Source of the DNA: Heterodera schachtii
Lineage: Eukaryota; Nematoda; Chromadorea; Rhabditida; Heteroderidae
DNA: 64,000 bases
Reading direction: 5' to 3'
Assembly (NCBI GenBank): GCA_023374025.1
Contig: SIJG01000013.1
Location: forward strand, 24,161-88,160
Shown: positions 22,787-33,419 of the stretch, piece by piece
Numbering within the stretch: position 1 is the stretch's first letter
How the letters are laid out: each line of letters begins with the position of its first letter
Notes under the pieces: generated by a model
Database searches by the model: none
What the model saw: only the letters and a program-made list of their open reading frames with translations
What the model was told of the DNA's origin: nothing
Made by a program: the position numbers and the translations under genes

Positions 22787-22794
22787 TTTATATA
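22787..22794 (-). promoter_or_regulatory. TATA box of gene F
   Basis: The minus strand reads TATATAAA inside AGAGTATATAAAGCCG, about 120 bp upstream of the gene F ATG at 22670. It supports this short first exon as the true start. Confidence 0.45.
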
Positions 22795-22886
22795 CTCTGG
22801 GACATTCTTGCATTATAAAAAGTGTACAGTAACGCATAAAATTACGTTAAATCAAAAAATTAATGTAAAACTAAATGCCTGAATTG

Positions 22887-23117
22887 TTATGAAAGGAGCC
22901 CTTTTAACTTTTTCACGCAATTTTTGTACGCTTCGAAATGATCCAACCAAATGCCATCGCTGTCGCCCCCACCTTCAGTGCAAGTAATGCAATTTAATTC
23001 ACGAAATGCCTTTGTTACTGCATCATCTTTAGCCGACCAAATTGTACCAGAACGTACGGTTTGGACAAGCTTGGAACATTGAGACCACACATTTGTAAGG
23101 CTCACCGCGAGGACCAT
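22887..23117 (-). CDS. Short cysteine-containing protein, possibly secreted (76 aa or terminal exon)
   Basis: The minus-strand ATG at 23117 gives MVLAVSLTNVWSQ, then a body with four Cys (CSKLVQTV, CITC, KNCVKKL) and a TAA stop at 22887-22889. The in-frame upstream bases add a stronger hydrophobic head (LWFAIPLV) just after a TAG that could be a splice acceptor (GGGTAG|C). So it may be the last exon of a longer secreted protein whose first exon I cannot place. It sits between F and G. No family recognised; a small secreted protein is a guess from the hydrophobic head. Confidence 0.35.
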   Translation of the reverse strand: MVLAVSLTNVWSQCSKLVQTVRSGTIWSAKDDAVTKAFRELNCITCTEGGGDSDGIWLDHFEAYKNCVKKLKGLLS

Positions 23118-23326
23118 CACCAGGGGAATCGCAAACCAAAGCTACCCAAATGGGAATAACTAACTCTCTTGCCCCCACCCTCTCAGATTTAAAAAAACTG
23201 CAAAATTTTAAAAACTGTGAATTGATAAAACCATAAAACCTAAAAAACCTTTCAAGAAGTCCACTCTCATTGCCGGGAAGAGTTCGGCCGAATAAAAACA
23301 GTTGTTAAAAATTTCCATTTTATAGG

Positions 23327-23335
23327 TATATAAAG
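23327..23335 (+). promoter_or_regulatory. TATA box of gene G
   Basis: TATATAAAG about 45 bp upstream of the ATG at 23376. Confidence 0.5.
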
Positions 23336-23375
23336 GGGTCAAAAAGACTTTTTCATTCATAATACAATCGCAAAA

Positions 23376-25325
23376 ATGAACAGACGGTATGGAATTTTTT
23401 AAAAATTACAAATTTTTTAATTTACCAAGTTTTTACGCATTTCAGTTGGCTTTGTAGCGACGTTTGGATGGACATTCTCCCATCGTTTGACCATGCTCAA
23501 CTCGGACTCAAAATGGCATTGCTTTCCGACCGTTTCGATTTTTTGGTGGACAAACATAACAAAATTCGTTTTCATTTCCTTTATATTCGGTCATTCTTAA
23601 CTTTTGTGGCACGTTAAAGAATTTTAATATTTTTCAGACACATTGATCATTCCGTGATCACATTTCTCCGCTCCAACCAGCACATTTGGGACAGAAGTGG
23701 CACCAAATTGGAGTTGTTTATTGAACATTGTGACCAGTCAATTTGGAATATCTTTGTCCTTCAAATTTGGCCAATCTTTGCGACAAACATTCGCCATTTG
23801 AACATTGACGATGGCGATCATTTGGACAATTTGCGTCGCCGCACTTCACCGACAATTCTCACTGATCTTGATCAATTGAATTCAATCGATTCTGGTTATC
23901 TGTTCCCCGATGGAATTGCTGACGACGGGCCAAATGCAACTGCTGGCCAAGCAGTGACCAAATGGTTACACACTCCGAGCAAAAATGGACAACCGAAGCG
24001 ATTGTATCGCAATAATTATGTGGGTCCACTGGATCTCGAATGGGTCAACAACTTCAAGGAGGTGTCCCGCCATATTTTCGTCAAAATATTTGTGTTTTAC
24101 TAACTTTTTGTGTTTAGACATTTCGCCGTGCCACCACTTCTGTCAGTTACACAATTCAACTTTATCTTAGTGCAACGCCAATTGAATCATTTGAATTGGC
24201 GAACGAAGTGACGAATGAAAAGCTGACACTGGGGCCAATCACAATTACGAACGACAAACGACAAAAGATAAACGACAAACGACAAATCTGTCGTAATATA
24301 CGTCGTTTGTCGTTATCTCCAATCACAATTAGAAAATTTGTCTTTTGTCGTTTATCTCCCGAAATTTGTCGTTTGTCGTCTGAAATTTGGTGTTTGTCGT
24401 TTGGCGTTCGTAATTGTGATTGAAACCAACGACAAACCCCAAATTTCAGACGACAAACGCCAAATATTTGGGGGACGCTCAACACCGCCCCTCAAATTTG
24501 TCGTCTGAGAAGTGTCCCAAAAATCCACCAAATTATTTTGACCAAATAATTTTTATTTAATATTAAAAACATGTTTCTAGGGGTAAATGAGTTCTCTGAT
24601 CATGAATCCGATCGCAGATTTTCATTTCTATACTTTTATCTATGATTTTTCATCCATTTATTCGGGTCTTTTGAATTTAGGTTTATGATTAGAAATAGAG
24701 CAAAATAACTGTTAGATTCGGAATCTACGTACGTACCCAAAAACCCATAGAAAGACTCTTTTGCCATTTTTCAATTTTTTTTTTTTTTTTTGCATTTACC
24801 TGAGAAATGTTGATTAATCCTTAAAAAAGTGACGACAAACGACAAATTTACGGTAGATTTTGTCAATTGTGATTGGATGACAATTCACACGACAGAGACA
24901 AACGACAAACGGAAAAACGGCTTATTCAAACGACAAACGACATAATTTTTTGTCGTAATGACAAATTCGGAGACAAATGCCAAATTTGTCGTTTGTCGTC
25001 CGTTTTGTCGTTTGTCGTTCGTAATTGTGATTGGCCCCTGAAACAGAAGATCGATGCATCATCCAACGAAATAATGTATAATTGGCTGTTGAAGCGATGC
25101 CCAATTATTGAGGAGACGGCGACGGTTCAATGGGAAAACTACGGAAATTCGGATGCCAATTTGAACAATATCCATTTTATTTTTTGGTACGGCAGTAATT
25201 GCATTGGGTGAGCAGCAACAGCAATTTTTGATTGTCAATTAATTAATTTTAGGCCATTGTCGCCACCAGCGGAAGAAGAAAAAGAAAAAGCGGATCAAAG
25301 CAACAATGAAATGTCGTCTGATTAA
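23376..25325 (+). pseudogene. F-box-like family copy G, shortened exon 2 and transposon in exon 4
   Basis: Exons 23376-23386, 23446-23589, 23638-24061, 24118-25207 (interrupted) and 25253-25325. Exon 2 starts RWLCSDVWMDILPSF but jumps from LVDKH to NKIRF, an internal deletion of roughly 150 nt, and ends with a possible donor at ATTCG|GTCATT. Exon 4 reads to NEVTNEKLTL, then meets the 806-bp element at 24232-25037, then resumes KQKIDASS and LLKRCPIIEETATV. Removing the element and one CTG target copy gives a continuous 310-codon frame. As it stands the protein would be truncated unless the element is spliced out or excised in some cells. Confidence 0.65.
24232..25037. mobile_element. Miniature inverted-repeat transposon inside gene G
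   Basis: Long inverted ends begin GGGCCAATCACAATTACGAA and continue into ACGACAAACGAC; the right end is the mirror image. The flanks are a 3-bp duplication, CTG (24229-24231 and 25038-25040). Subterminal regions hold many ACGACAAA/TTTGTCGT repeats in both orientations. No coding frame. A 3-bp duplication and GGGCC end recall PIF/Harbinger elements, although their usual target is TWA, so the superfamily is uncertain. Confidence 0.75.
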
Positions 25326-26186
25326 GTGTACGGAAATGAATGATTAAATTAATTATATTTGAGAAATGATCGATCTCAATTTGTTGTGCTTATTTCCTCC
25401 TCTTAGAAATGCTTTTGTTAATTCTTTCCTTCTATAATATACACATTTATTTTAATGGTTTTTTTGTTGTTATGCAATTTCTTTATTTCAATGGAACGAT
25501 TGTCTAGTGAATTTGGAAATAAAATAGTTAAAGTGTTTCCCCCCGTCCGGTAGGGGTCAGTCGCGTTTGACCCAAGCATAAACCATCATAAATTTTTTCT
25601 TTGTTGGTCAAATTTTCAAATTTGGCATCATTCGAAAGTTATACATGTTTAGAAGCTTTTGATAAGCTATTTCTAAGCGATTGAAAAACTTATAAAAAAA
25701 GTTGCAACAATGAAGCCAAAAAAAGTCAGAATTTGCATATTTTAATTTATAATTTTTTTACATTTCGGTGTATATCTTTGTTTTTTGGGAAGCCGATAGA
25801 GCTTGTTAAGAGCTTTCGAATGATACCAACTTTATTGGATTTGGTCAACTAAGAAAAAAAGTTATGATTGCGATATTTAGTGACGAAAATCTCGAAATGT
25901 GTAGTTATTCTTGAAAAGGGAAAAACCCAACTCGTACTATTTTTCGATCAAAAAAAATGGTCATAACTTTTGTTAGTCAATCAAATTAAACATTTTTGGT
26001 TTCATTCAATAGCCCTTAAAATTCTCGGTACTTAAATGGTTTACCGCCCATAAAAAAAATTTTTATGGGCGGTAAACCATATAAGTACCAAATTCTCTAT
26101 CTACATACAAAGTTTCAAAAAATTTGATCAAGTTTGAAAAAAAGTTATGGACGAAAAAATATTTTTTTACGATTTTGGGTCATAAC
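25326..26186. other. 3' flank of G and repeat DNA
   Basis: No gene. Contains repeated CATAACTTTT phrases, an ACCCAACTCGTACTATT half-element near 25928, and a short palindrome around TTACCGCCCATAAAAAAAAT at 26040-26080. Confidence 0.35.
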
Positions 26187-26989
26187 TAGGGATGCAATTT
26201 ATAGGCACTAAAAAACGCCAAAATAGGTAGGCTTTAGGCTCTAAAAAATCCCCAAAATAGGCACTAAAAAATGGAAAATAGGCACTAAAAAACCTCAAAT
26301 TTAGGGGTGTAAAATGACAAAAATTTATTCAAAAAAATAAAAAAAATTAAGCCAAGTCAGTATTGAGATAAATAATTTTTTAAAGCATAAATTCTTGTCA
26401 AGAAAATAAATAAATACATTTTGGAGATGAATTTTTGGAAAATTTTTCATTTCTTAGGGGGTTTATTTTTAGAAATTTTTGGGTCGATTCTTAGGGGTGT
26501 ATTTTTAAAATTCCCAAAAAATCTATTCTTAGGGGTGTATTTTTCGTTTTTATTTGCATTTTTGTTAACAAATTTTGGACAAAACGCCAAAAATCCATTT
26601 TTTGAAAGAAATGCGCGGGACGAAGGTTCTTTTTGCATGTTTAACACTAAAATTGAATATTAATCACTAAAGAATTCTAAACAAATATTTTTAAATTAAT
26701 TAAGCAATTTCCGGATTTTATTTTCCGAGATTTCTTTATTCTATGCAAAGATTTTCGTTTTTATTGCATTTTTGTTAACAAATTTTGGACAAAACGGCAA
26801 AATAGGCAAAAATAGGCTTTTTCAAAAATTTTTAGGCTTTTTAGGCGCTAAAAATAAAAGCCTAGAAAATAGGCACTAATAACTCGAAAAGTAGCTTAAC
26901 AACACCCGAAAAAAACATGTTTTTCGTGCGTTTCAGGCCACGGGGAGCTCAGGAAAAAAATAGGCTTTTGCCTAAAAATTGCATCCCTA
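26187..26989. mobile_element. hAT-type miniature element (TAGGGATGCAATTT ends)
   Basis: The left end TAGGGATGCAATTT and the right end AAATTGCATCCCTA are perfect 14-bp inverted repeats flanked by a perfect 8-bp duplication, GTCATAAC (26179-26186 and 26990-26997). The interior has repeated ATAGGCACTAAAAA and TTAGGGGTGTA phrases and no transposase. Confidence 0.8.
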
Positions 26990-26997
26990 GTCATAAC

Positions 26998-27363
26998 TTT
27001 TTTGAAAAGCAATAAATTTTTTCGCATGAATGATGAGAGTCGATTTCAAGTACGTACTTGCCATTCAAGTACGAATCGGAGCTAAGCGAGCAACATTCTA
27101 ATCAAAGGCAAGATTTCGTGCATTTGAACGTGCATCGATCGGTGAATATTACAAAATCCGGAAAAAACTCGATCAGAGAATCCGCCTCGGTTTGTTAGCA
27201 CTTTTTTCATATTTAAACCACAATTTTTTCATCATTCGGTATTATTGACAATAAAAAAAATTAGGAAATTTGCCTTATTGTTTAAAAAAGGGATTTTGCA
27301 GGACAATTATTATTAATTCAGTATTTCTTGAAAGGGAAAAGTGCTTTAAAATTGCAGCAAAAA
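26998..27363. other. Intergenic before copy H
   Basis: No gene. Unlike A, B, D, F and G, no clear TATA box is visible just upstream of H. Confidence 0.35.
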
Positions 27364-28767
27364 ATGAACAGACGGTAAGGAATTTTTTAAAAATTACAAA
27401 TTTTTTAATTTACCAAGTTTTTACGCATTTCAGTTGGCTTTGTACCGATGTTTGGATGGACATTCTTCCATCGTTTGACCGTCCCCAACTTGGCCTCAAA
27501 ATGGCATTGCTTTCCGATCGTTTCGATGTGTTGGTGGACAAACATTTTGATGGAAAAAGCGAATTGACAATTTGGAGACTTATCAGGATTCGCAAGAACA
27601 TTGAACCAAAGCCGAAACTGTCTGTACTGATCGGTGGCAATTTTGTGCAATTTCCGCTTGTACCCATCGATGGCACATTTGTGGATTTTCCTATTCCCGA
27701 CCGTCCGTTGCACAACAAAATCCGCTTTAAGGACCTTCAGATTTAGTAAATCAAAAATTATACATAATATCGTTTTCATTTTCCCCCTTTCAGCTACATT
27801 GACCATTCCGTGATCACATTTATTCGTTCAAACAAGCCACTTTGGGACAGAATGGGCACCAAATTTGAGTTGAATGTGTATTTATATGCCATCGACAAAC
27901 ACAAACAGAACAATTGGAATATTTTTGTCCATGAAATTTGGCCAGTTTTTGCTAGCAACATTCGCCATTTTCGATTTTCCAATCACGATCATTTGGACAA
28001 TTTGCGCCGTCGCATTTCGCCAACAGTTCTCACTGATCTTGACCAATTGATCTCAATCGATTCTTGTATTCTATGCCCCGATGGAATTGCTGACGATGGG
28101 CCAAATGCAACTGCTGGCCAAGCGTTGGCCAAATGGGTGCACACGCCGAGAAAAAATGGACAACCGAATGAATTGCGTTTCTGTGTTTATTTTAATCAAA
28201 TTATTCACGGATGGATCAACGATTTCAAAGAGGTGATCGATTGACTACTTAATTGTTCATTAAACGACTGACTAATTGATTGATTTGCTTTTGATTTACG
28301 CTTCCTTTTTGTTTAGACATTCCTCCAGTGCCACCACTTCTGTCGCTTACAATGTTCGGCTTAAACTTCTAGTGGCTAGCCAAATGAGTATTGTTGAGCC
28401 ATTTGAGTTGGTGAACGAAGTGACCAAAGAAAAGTTGACATTGATGAAGGACGACAATATTTATTGCCTGTTGAAACGGTGCCCAATTGTTGGAGAGACG
28501 GCGACGGTTTGGGAAAACAACCGAAATTTGGACAATTTGAACGGAGTCTACTTCAATCTTGAAGGAAATTGCATTGGGTGAGCGGAAAGATTGGCCTTAT
28601 TTTTGGATAGAGCATGGACAGGAGGGTACAGTAGTGTCCTCTGTACAGTATAAAAAATGTTCTTATCCATTTCAAATTGCGCTTAATTTAGGCCGCTGTC
28701 TCCGCCAGATCAAAGTGACGAAAAGATGTTCTCGACTCCCGGGCCCAGTGATCAGCAGAAGGAGTGA
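27364..28767 (+). pseudogene. F-box-like family copy H, frameshifted in exon 4
   Basis: Exons 27364-27374, 27434-27745, 27794-28232, 28317-28577 and 28692-28767. Exons 1-3 are intact (MNRRWLCTDVWMDILPSF, LVDKHFDGKSELTIW, then the YIDH exon). Exon 4 begins ACATTCCTCCAGTGCC where twin F has ACATTTCTCCGTGCC, a 1-nt insertion that leads to an early stop. Downstream, the normal frame resumes (MSIVEPFELVNEVTKEKL, LKRCPIVGETATV, GPSDQQKE tail). H shares its first intron almost exactly with G. Either a young pseudogene or a single-base sequence error; if the base is wrong this would be a complete gene. Confidence 0.65.
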
Positions 28768-29374
28768 TAATTTGAGAGATGTCCGATCGTTTTATTGTTG
28801 ATATTTGTTCGTGTTCGGATTGACCATTTTGGCGATATTAAAAATAGGAATTTGAGTTGGGCAGCTAGCAAAAAATAAATAAAAATTGGCATTTCATTGT
28901 TTAGGGAAAACAGAGAATGTTTTGCGGGATTGACATTGGCACCAAAAAATTCTCACAAAAAAAGCAATTAAATAAATGTAAGAATCAAATCAACAAAAAG
29001 CATTTTCTTAGAGAAAAACAAGAAACCACTAAATCAATTTTCAATTGGTGTGATAAATCCATTTCCAATTAGTGAGTTGTTGAACTTTTTTGAATAGAAG
29101 TAGGGTTTTGAAAATTTTAATTTCGGTGTTCGACCAAAAGTTCGAGTTCGGGTTCTGGTGTACGGAATTAGTTGAAATGAACGCCAGATTCTTAATCAGC
29201 GATGCTGAAAACCCTCGGAAGCTATTTTACATGAATTAAGACAAATAAAAAAAAATTATGTCTGGTAAAGTGCTTTAGTACCGACCAAACTTCCCGGTGC
29301 CAAAATTTCTGGTGCCCAAATAGGGGGGGGGGGGCTGTATTTTAGGAAATACGGTATTTGAGAATTATTTTTGC

Positions 29375-29608
29375 TTCTAGTCGGTTTTATGAGTCCCATG
29401 ACATATTATGCGTCCCATGAATGATCATCCCCAGTTTCTTAGGCCATAACTTTTTTCTTACTTTTTCAATACCCATATTCTTGGTATTAAACAAAAGCTT
29501 AAAGTAAGAAAAAAGTTATGGCCTATGAAACTGGGGATGGTCATTCATGGGACCATCATCTGTCATGGGACGCATAATATGTCATGGGACGCATAAAACC
29601 GACTAGAA
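29375..29608. mobile_element. MITE with TTCTAGTCGGTTTTATG ends
   Basis: Inverted ends TTCTAGTCGGTTTTATG and CATAAAACCGACTAGAA, with GTCCCATGACATATTATGCG repeats inside. Flanks TTATTTTTGC and TTATTTTTTGC suggest a 9-11 bp target duplication, as in Mutator-type elements. The twin arm near 21110 shows the uninterrupted site. Confidence 0.6.
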
Positions 29609-29715
29609 CCTTATTTTTTGCCTATAGCGTTTAGGTAAAAATAAAAAAAAATAATTCTTTGATTTTAAGTTTTCAAATGCTACCAAGAGATTCTCACACA
29701 AAAAAAAAACGGACG

Positions 29716-29828
29716 AAACCCAACTCGTACTATTATGTAGTAAATATAGAAACAGAAAAAAACGAGACAACGTTAAGACATCAGAGAACAGAGAAAAAAA
29801 GATACTCTAAATAGTACGAGTTGGGTTT
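29716..29828. mobile_element. Small MITE with ACCCAACTCGTACTATT ends
   Basis: 19-bp inverted ends (AAACCCAACTCGTACTATT and its complement) around ~75 bp. The other duplication arm, near 21020-21040, lacks it. A single related end occurs near 25928. Confidence 0.6.
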
Positions 29829-29952
29829 TTACCAAAAAAACAAGCAAATAAATTTATATTTTGTATATTTGAACGAAACAATCAACAAATGCATTTCCGA
29901 CGAAGAAAATGAGCATCAAATCAAATTCCAATTAGTGAGATTGATCATTTCA

Positions 29953-31545
29953 TCAAATACATTTATCCGCTTCTTCGTCTTCTTCTTCCGATTGTGGCGA
30001 CAATGGCCTAAAACAATTTTTATTTAATTTATGAGAAAATTGCTATTGCTACTGCTCACTAGAGATGCGCCGTGACTGAAAAAACCCGTGAAATAATTTT
30101 GCTTCAAAATCGAATTTTGTTTTTGATCTATAAGATATATTTGCCCAATTATTAAGAAGAATAAGGGTTATAGTGAACAATATTTGAAAATTTTTTGGGA
30201 TTTGTTAACTGCTTTTGCCCAAAATAACTTAATTTCGAGTGAGTTTTAAAGAAATTTAATGAGTATTTGTTTAAATGGGGTCATCCTTAAAACTTGACTT
30301 TTTATTTGTTTTCGCACAATATTGGTAGTTGACTTTGTTCAAAAAGTTTCAGGAATAGAAGAGATTGGGCCGGCGGTGCCGATAGGCACCGCCGGGGAAA
30401 TTTTTGAAAATTTTGCTCTGTTTCTTACCAAAAATTTCCCAAAAAATGACCAAATTTCTCTATGAAAACAATATCTAATTCGTAAATATTCAATTTTATC
30501 CAGTGTAAATTTTTCACGGAATAACCGTGAATTGGTACCGTAAATCGTGACCGTGACCGTGAGTGAAAAAACCCGTGAAATTCACGGTAACCGTGACCGT
30601 GACCGTGATTCACGGCGCATCTCTACTGCTCACCCAATGCCGTGCTGAGCCGAACCGAAAATAGTCTCAGTGTCAATAAAGTATTTAAATTTAATATACA
30701 ATTCAATTCGGTATCGAAAAAATAATAAATTTAATTAGTCGATTATTTAAAAAAAAATGAAATTTGACATTGTTCAAATTGGCACCCGAATTTCCGTAGT
30801 TTTCCCATTGAACCATCGCCGTCTCCTCAATAATTGGGCATCGCTTCAACCGCCAATAAAAATATCTTTCATTCATCAATGTCAGCTTTTCGTTGGTCCG
30901 TTCAATAAAGCGTAAATTAAGGGCAATTAGGTAAATCAATTAGTCGTCGTTTAATTTGAAAATGTAAAAAAGTGGGCCGACCACCTCTCGGAAATTGTTG
31001 AGCCATTCGAGATTTGGCGGGCCCACATAAGCACGGAAACACAATCGCTTCGGCTGTCCATCTTTGCTCGGAGTGTGCAACCATTTGGACAGAATTTGAT
31101 TGTCAATTGTGTCGGAGCACAGAAGAGCGAAATCGATCGAATTCAATTGATCAAGATCAATGAGAAGTGTCGGCGAAATCAAACGACGCAATTGTCCAAA
31201 GCATCGCCACTGGTAAAGCGCAACTGGTGAATGTTCGTCGCAAAAATTGGCCAAATTTCATGGGCAAAAACATCCCAAATTGGCTGATCATCCTCCTTTT
31301 TGTTTGACCACCATATAGACAATTCCAAATTTGTGCCCATTCTGTCCCAAATTTTCTTGTTTGAACGGAGAAATTCTGCCATAAAATTTCAAAATTATGA
31401 AAATATTTAAGAAATAAGAGCAAAATAAGAACAATAGCCCGAAATAAGGACAAACCTTACAAATAAGGACAGATCCAAACCCTGTTTTAAAGTCATTTAC
31501 AAATATTTCTTTTTTTACCTTAAAATTTCGACCGTGGAATGGTCT
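29953..31545 (-). pseudogene. F-box-like family copy I, heavily damaged
   Basis: Reading the minus strand: a relic DHSTVEILR near 31545-31513; an exon-3 piece starting MAEFLRSNKKIWDRMGTNLEL after a ~130-bp insertion bounded by TAAAATTTC repeats; a 1-nt deletion (GACAATTGCG for GACAATTTGCG) that shifts frame; loss of GPNATAGQ; SKWLHTPSKDGQPKRLCF; donor at about 30983. The start of exon 4 with its acceptor is deleted (resumes FIERTNEKLTL), and ~100 bp of foreign AT-rich DNA breaks its end. The exon 4 donor lies inside the target duplication of the hAT element (30060-30625). Exon 5 (30007-29953) encodes PLSPQSEEEDEEADKCI. No first or F-box-like exon remains. Confidence 0.65.
30060..30625. mobile_element. 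hAT-type miniature element inserted at a splice donor
   Basis: The left end TAGAGATGCGCCGTGA and the right end TCACGGCGCATCTCTA are perfect 16-bp inverted repeats. They are flanked by a perfect 8-bp duplication, CTGCTCAC (30052-30059 and 30626-30633). On the minus strand that is GTGAGCAG, the start of the intron after exon 4 of copy I. A perfect GC hairpin lies inside (30370-30395). No transposase frame; 566 bp. Confidence 0.85.
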
Positions 31546-31893
31546 TTCATCCCTATGAACAAATTTTCTGCAAAATCATTAAAATTTCAACAAAATTTTT
31601 ATTCGTCACCGTGTCGCCAAAAGTTTTTTTGGGGAAAAAGCACACCGTAAAAAAAGGAAATCGGTTTGAAAAGCTAGAAAAGGTCATCGATTTATATGGC
31701 CGGACATCCCTTCGCAAAAATTTCTGTTGACATCCCCCCCCCCTCCCTTTTTTTATTTTTTTGTATGACACGAACTCGAATAAAAAGTCGAAAATTCCTT
31801 TTTGTTGCGATTTTCCCATTTATTGCACAAAAAAAACATTCAATGAATTTCAATAAAAAAAAACAAAAATTCATAATGATCAATCATTTCTCA
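31546..31893. other. Intergenic
   Basis: No gene. A C-tract lies at 31735-31743. Confidence 0.3.
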
Positions 31894-33419
31894 TCAAAGC
31901 TCCCAAGCATTGAGAAGTCCCGAATTGGTGGGCACTTCTTCTTCTTCGTCGTTGCTTTGTCCCTTCGCTGGCGCAGTCAATGGCCTAAATTATGTGCAAT
32001 TTAATTCGGTGAAAATTAACAATGGCAAATGCCAATCGCTCGTTGCTCACCCAAGAAAATTGGCACCGTTCAAATTAAAGTGGACATTGTTCAAAGGGTG
32101 CGCCGGACTTCCATCATTCTGCTGCTGAACCGCCGCCGTCTCCCCAATCGGACATCGCTTAATCACCCATCCGTCCTGCGCTTCTTTGCCCAAAATCACT
32201 GCTTTTCCCAGTGTCAGTATTTCGTTGGTTTGTTCGTTGACCAATTTAAATGGCTCAATTGGCGTTGAAGCAAAATGAATGGTGTAACTGACAGAAGTGT
32301 TGGCACAGGGAAATGCCTAAACAAATGGTCACGAAAATGAAAAAAATCCTGAAAAAAAGTCAAAAAAACACAAAAAATCCAAAAAAGCACGAAAAAAATG
32401 CAAAAAAATCCTGAAAAATTAGGCGAAAGTTAAAAAAAATCCCATTTTAGGCACACAATTTTATAAATAGGTACCTAAAATAAGGCCACTTAGAGTCAGC
32501 AAAAAAAAAGTAATTTGACTTCAATTCCCAGCCCCAGATCGAACCCAAAGTTGCCATTCGACTTTTTGACGCCCACCTCTTTGAGTTTGTCCATCCATCC
32601 GTCTTTTCGGTTCGTCCCACAAAACAATTGCTTTGGTCGCCCATTGGTGGTCGGAAATGTGCAACCATTTGGCCAACGTTTGCCCAGCAGTTGGATTTGG
32701 CCGATCATTTGCAATGACATCGGGGAACAGACGCAACGATTGGATTGAATTCAGGTTCAGATCGAAGAGAATTGTTGGCGAAATGTCACGACGCAATTTG
32801 TCCAAGTGATCACCATCTTCGAGGATCAAACAGCGAACGTTGGTCGTCGCAAAAAGAGGCAAAATTTCACGGGCAAAAATGCGCCAAATCGGGAGAAGTT
32901 TGTCCTTTTTGGACGACGAAAAATGCAGTCGCAAATTGTGCCAAAGATGCTGGTTGGAACGGAGAAAAGTGAGGACGGAATGATCGATGTAGCTGAAAAA
33001 GTGATGCATGCCTATTTGTTAGCGCGTTGAAATGAATTTTTAAAAAATCGGATTTACTTAATCCGAAGGTCTTTGAAGCAAATTTTGTCGGGCAGCGGTC
33101 GGTCCGAAGACGGAAATTCGACCTCACGGCAATTGATGGACAGTTTTGCCTTTGGTCCTTTGTCCTTGTAAATGTGAATGTCTCGCCAAAATGTCAATTC
33201 GGCTTTGCCATCAAAATGCGTGTCCACCAGCGATTCATAACGGGAAAGAAAGCAGCGCAATTTTGAGACCAAGTTGAGGAAGACGGAAAAATGGGAGAAT
33301 GTCGATCAAAACATCGTTACAAATCCAGCTGAAATGCGTAAAATTACTTAAATGACTGCTAATGAAATTAAAATGCCAAATTTGGCTCACATTTTCCTTT
33401 TTTTGACGGGCGGTGCCAT
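31894..33419 (-). pseudogene. F-box-like family copy J, two frameshifts
   Basis: Minus-strand exons 33419-33391 (MAPPVKKRK), 33328-33058, 32992-32577, 32316-32051 and 31984-31894, with all splice sites intact. Exon 2 starts WICNDVLIDILPFF, but a 1-nt change in the run after IALLS shifts the frame before RYESLVDTHFDG. Exon 3 (YIDHSVLTFLRSNQ) gains one base at CACATTTCCG, where other copies read CACACTCCG, before TNGRPKQLF. Exon 4 (IEPFKLVNEQTNEILTL) and exon 5 (PLTAPAKGQSNDEEEE) are clean. Exon 1 is the short form of the basic head seen in D. Two independent frame breaks favour a pseudogene over sequence error. Confidence 0.65.

Larger units (their letters stand above)
27794..29975. repeat. 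Right arm of large inverted duplication (partner 20897-22561)
   Basis: Matches the reverse complement of the F locus from the YIDH exon into the far 3' flank. It carries two insertions absent from the left arm (29375-29608 and 29716-29828), which date them after the duplication. Confidence 0.7.
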
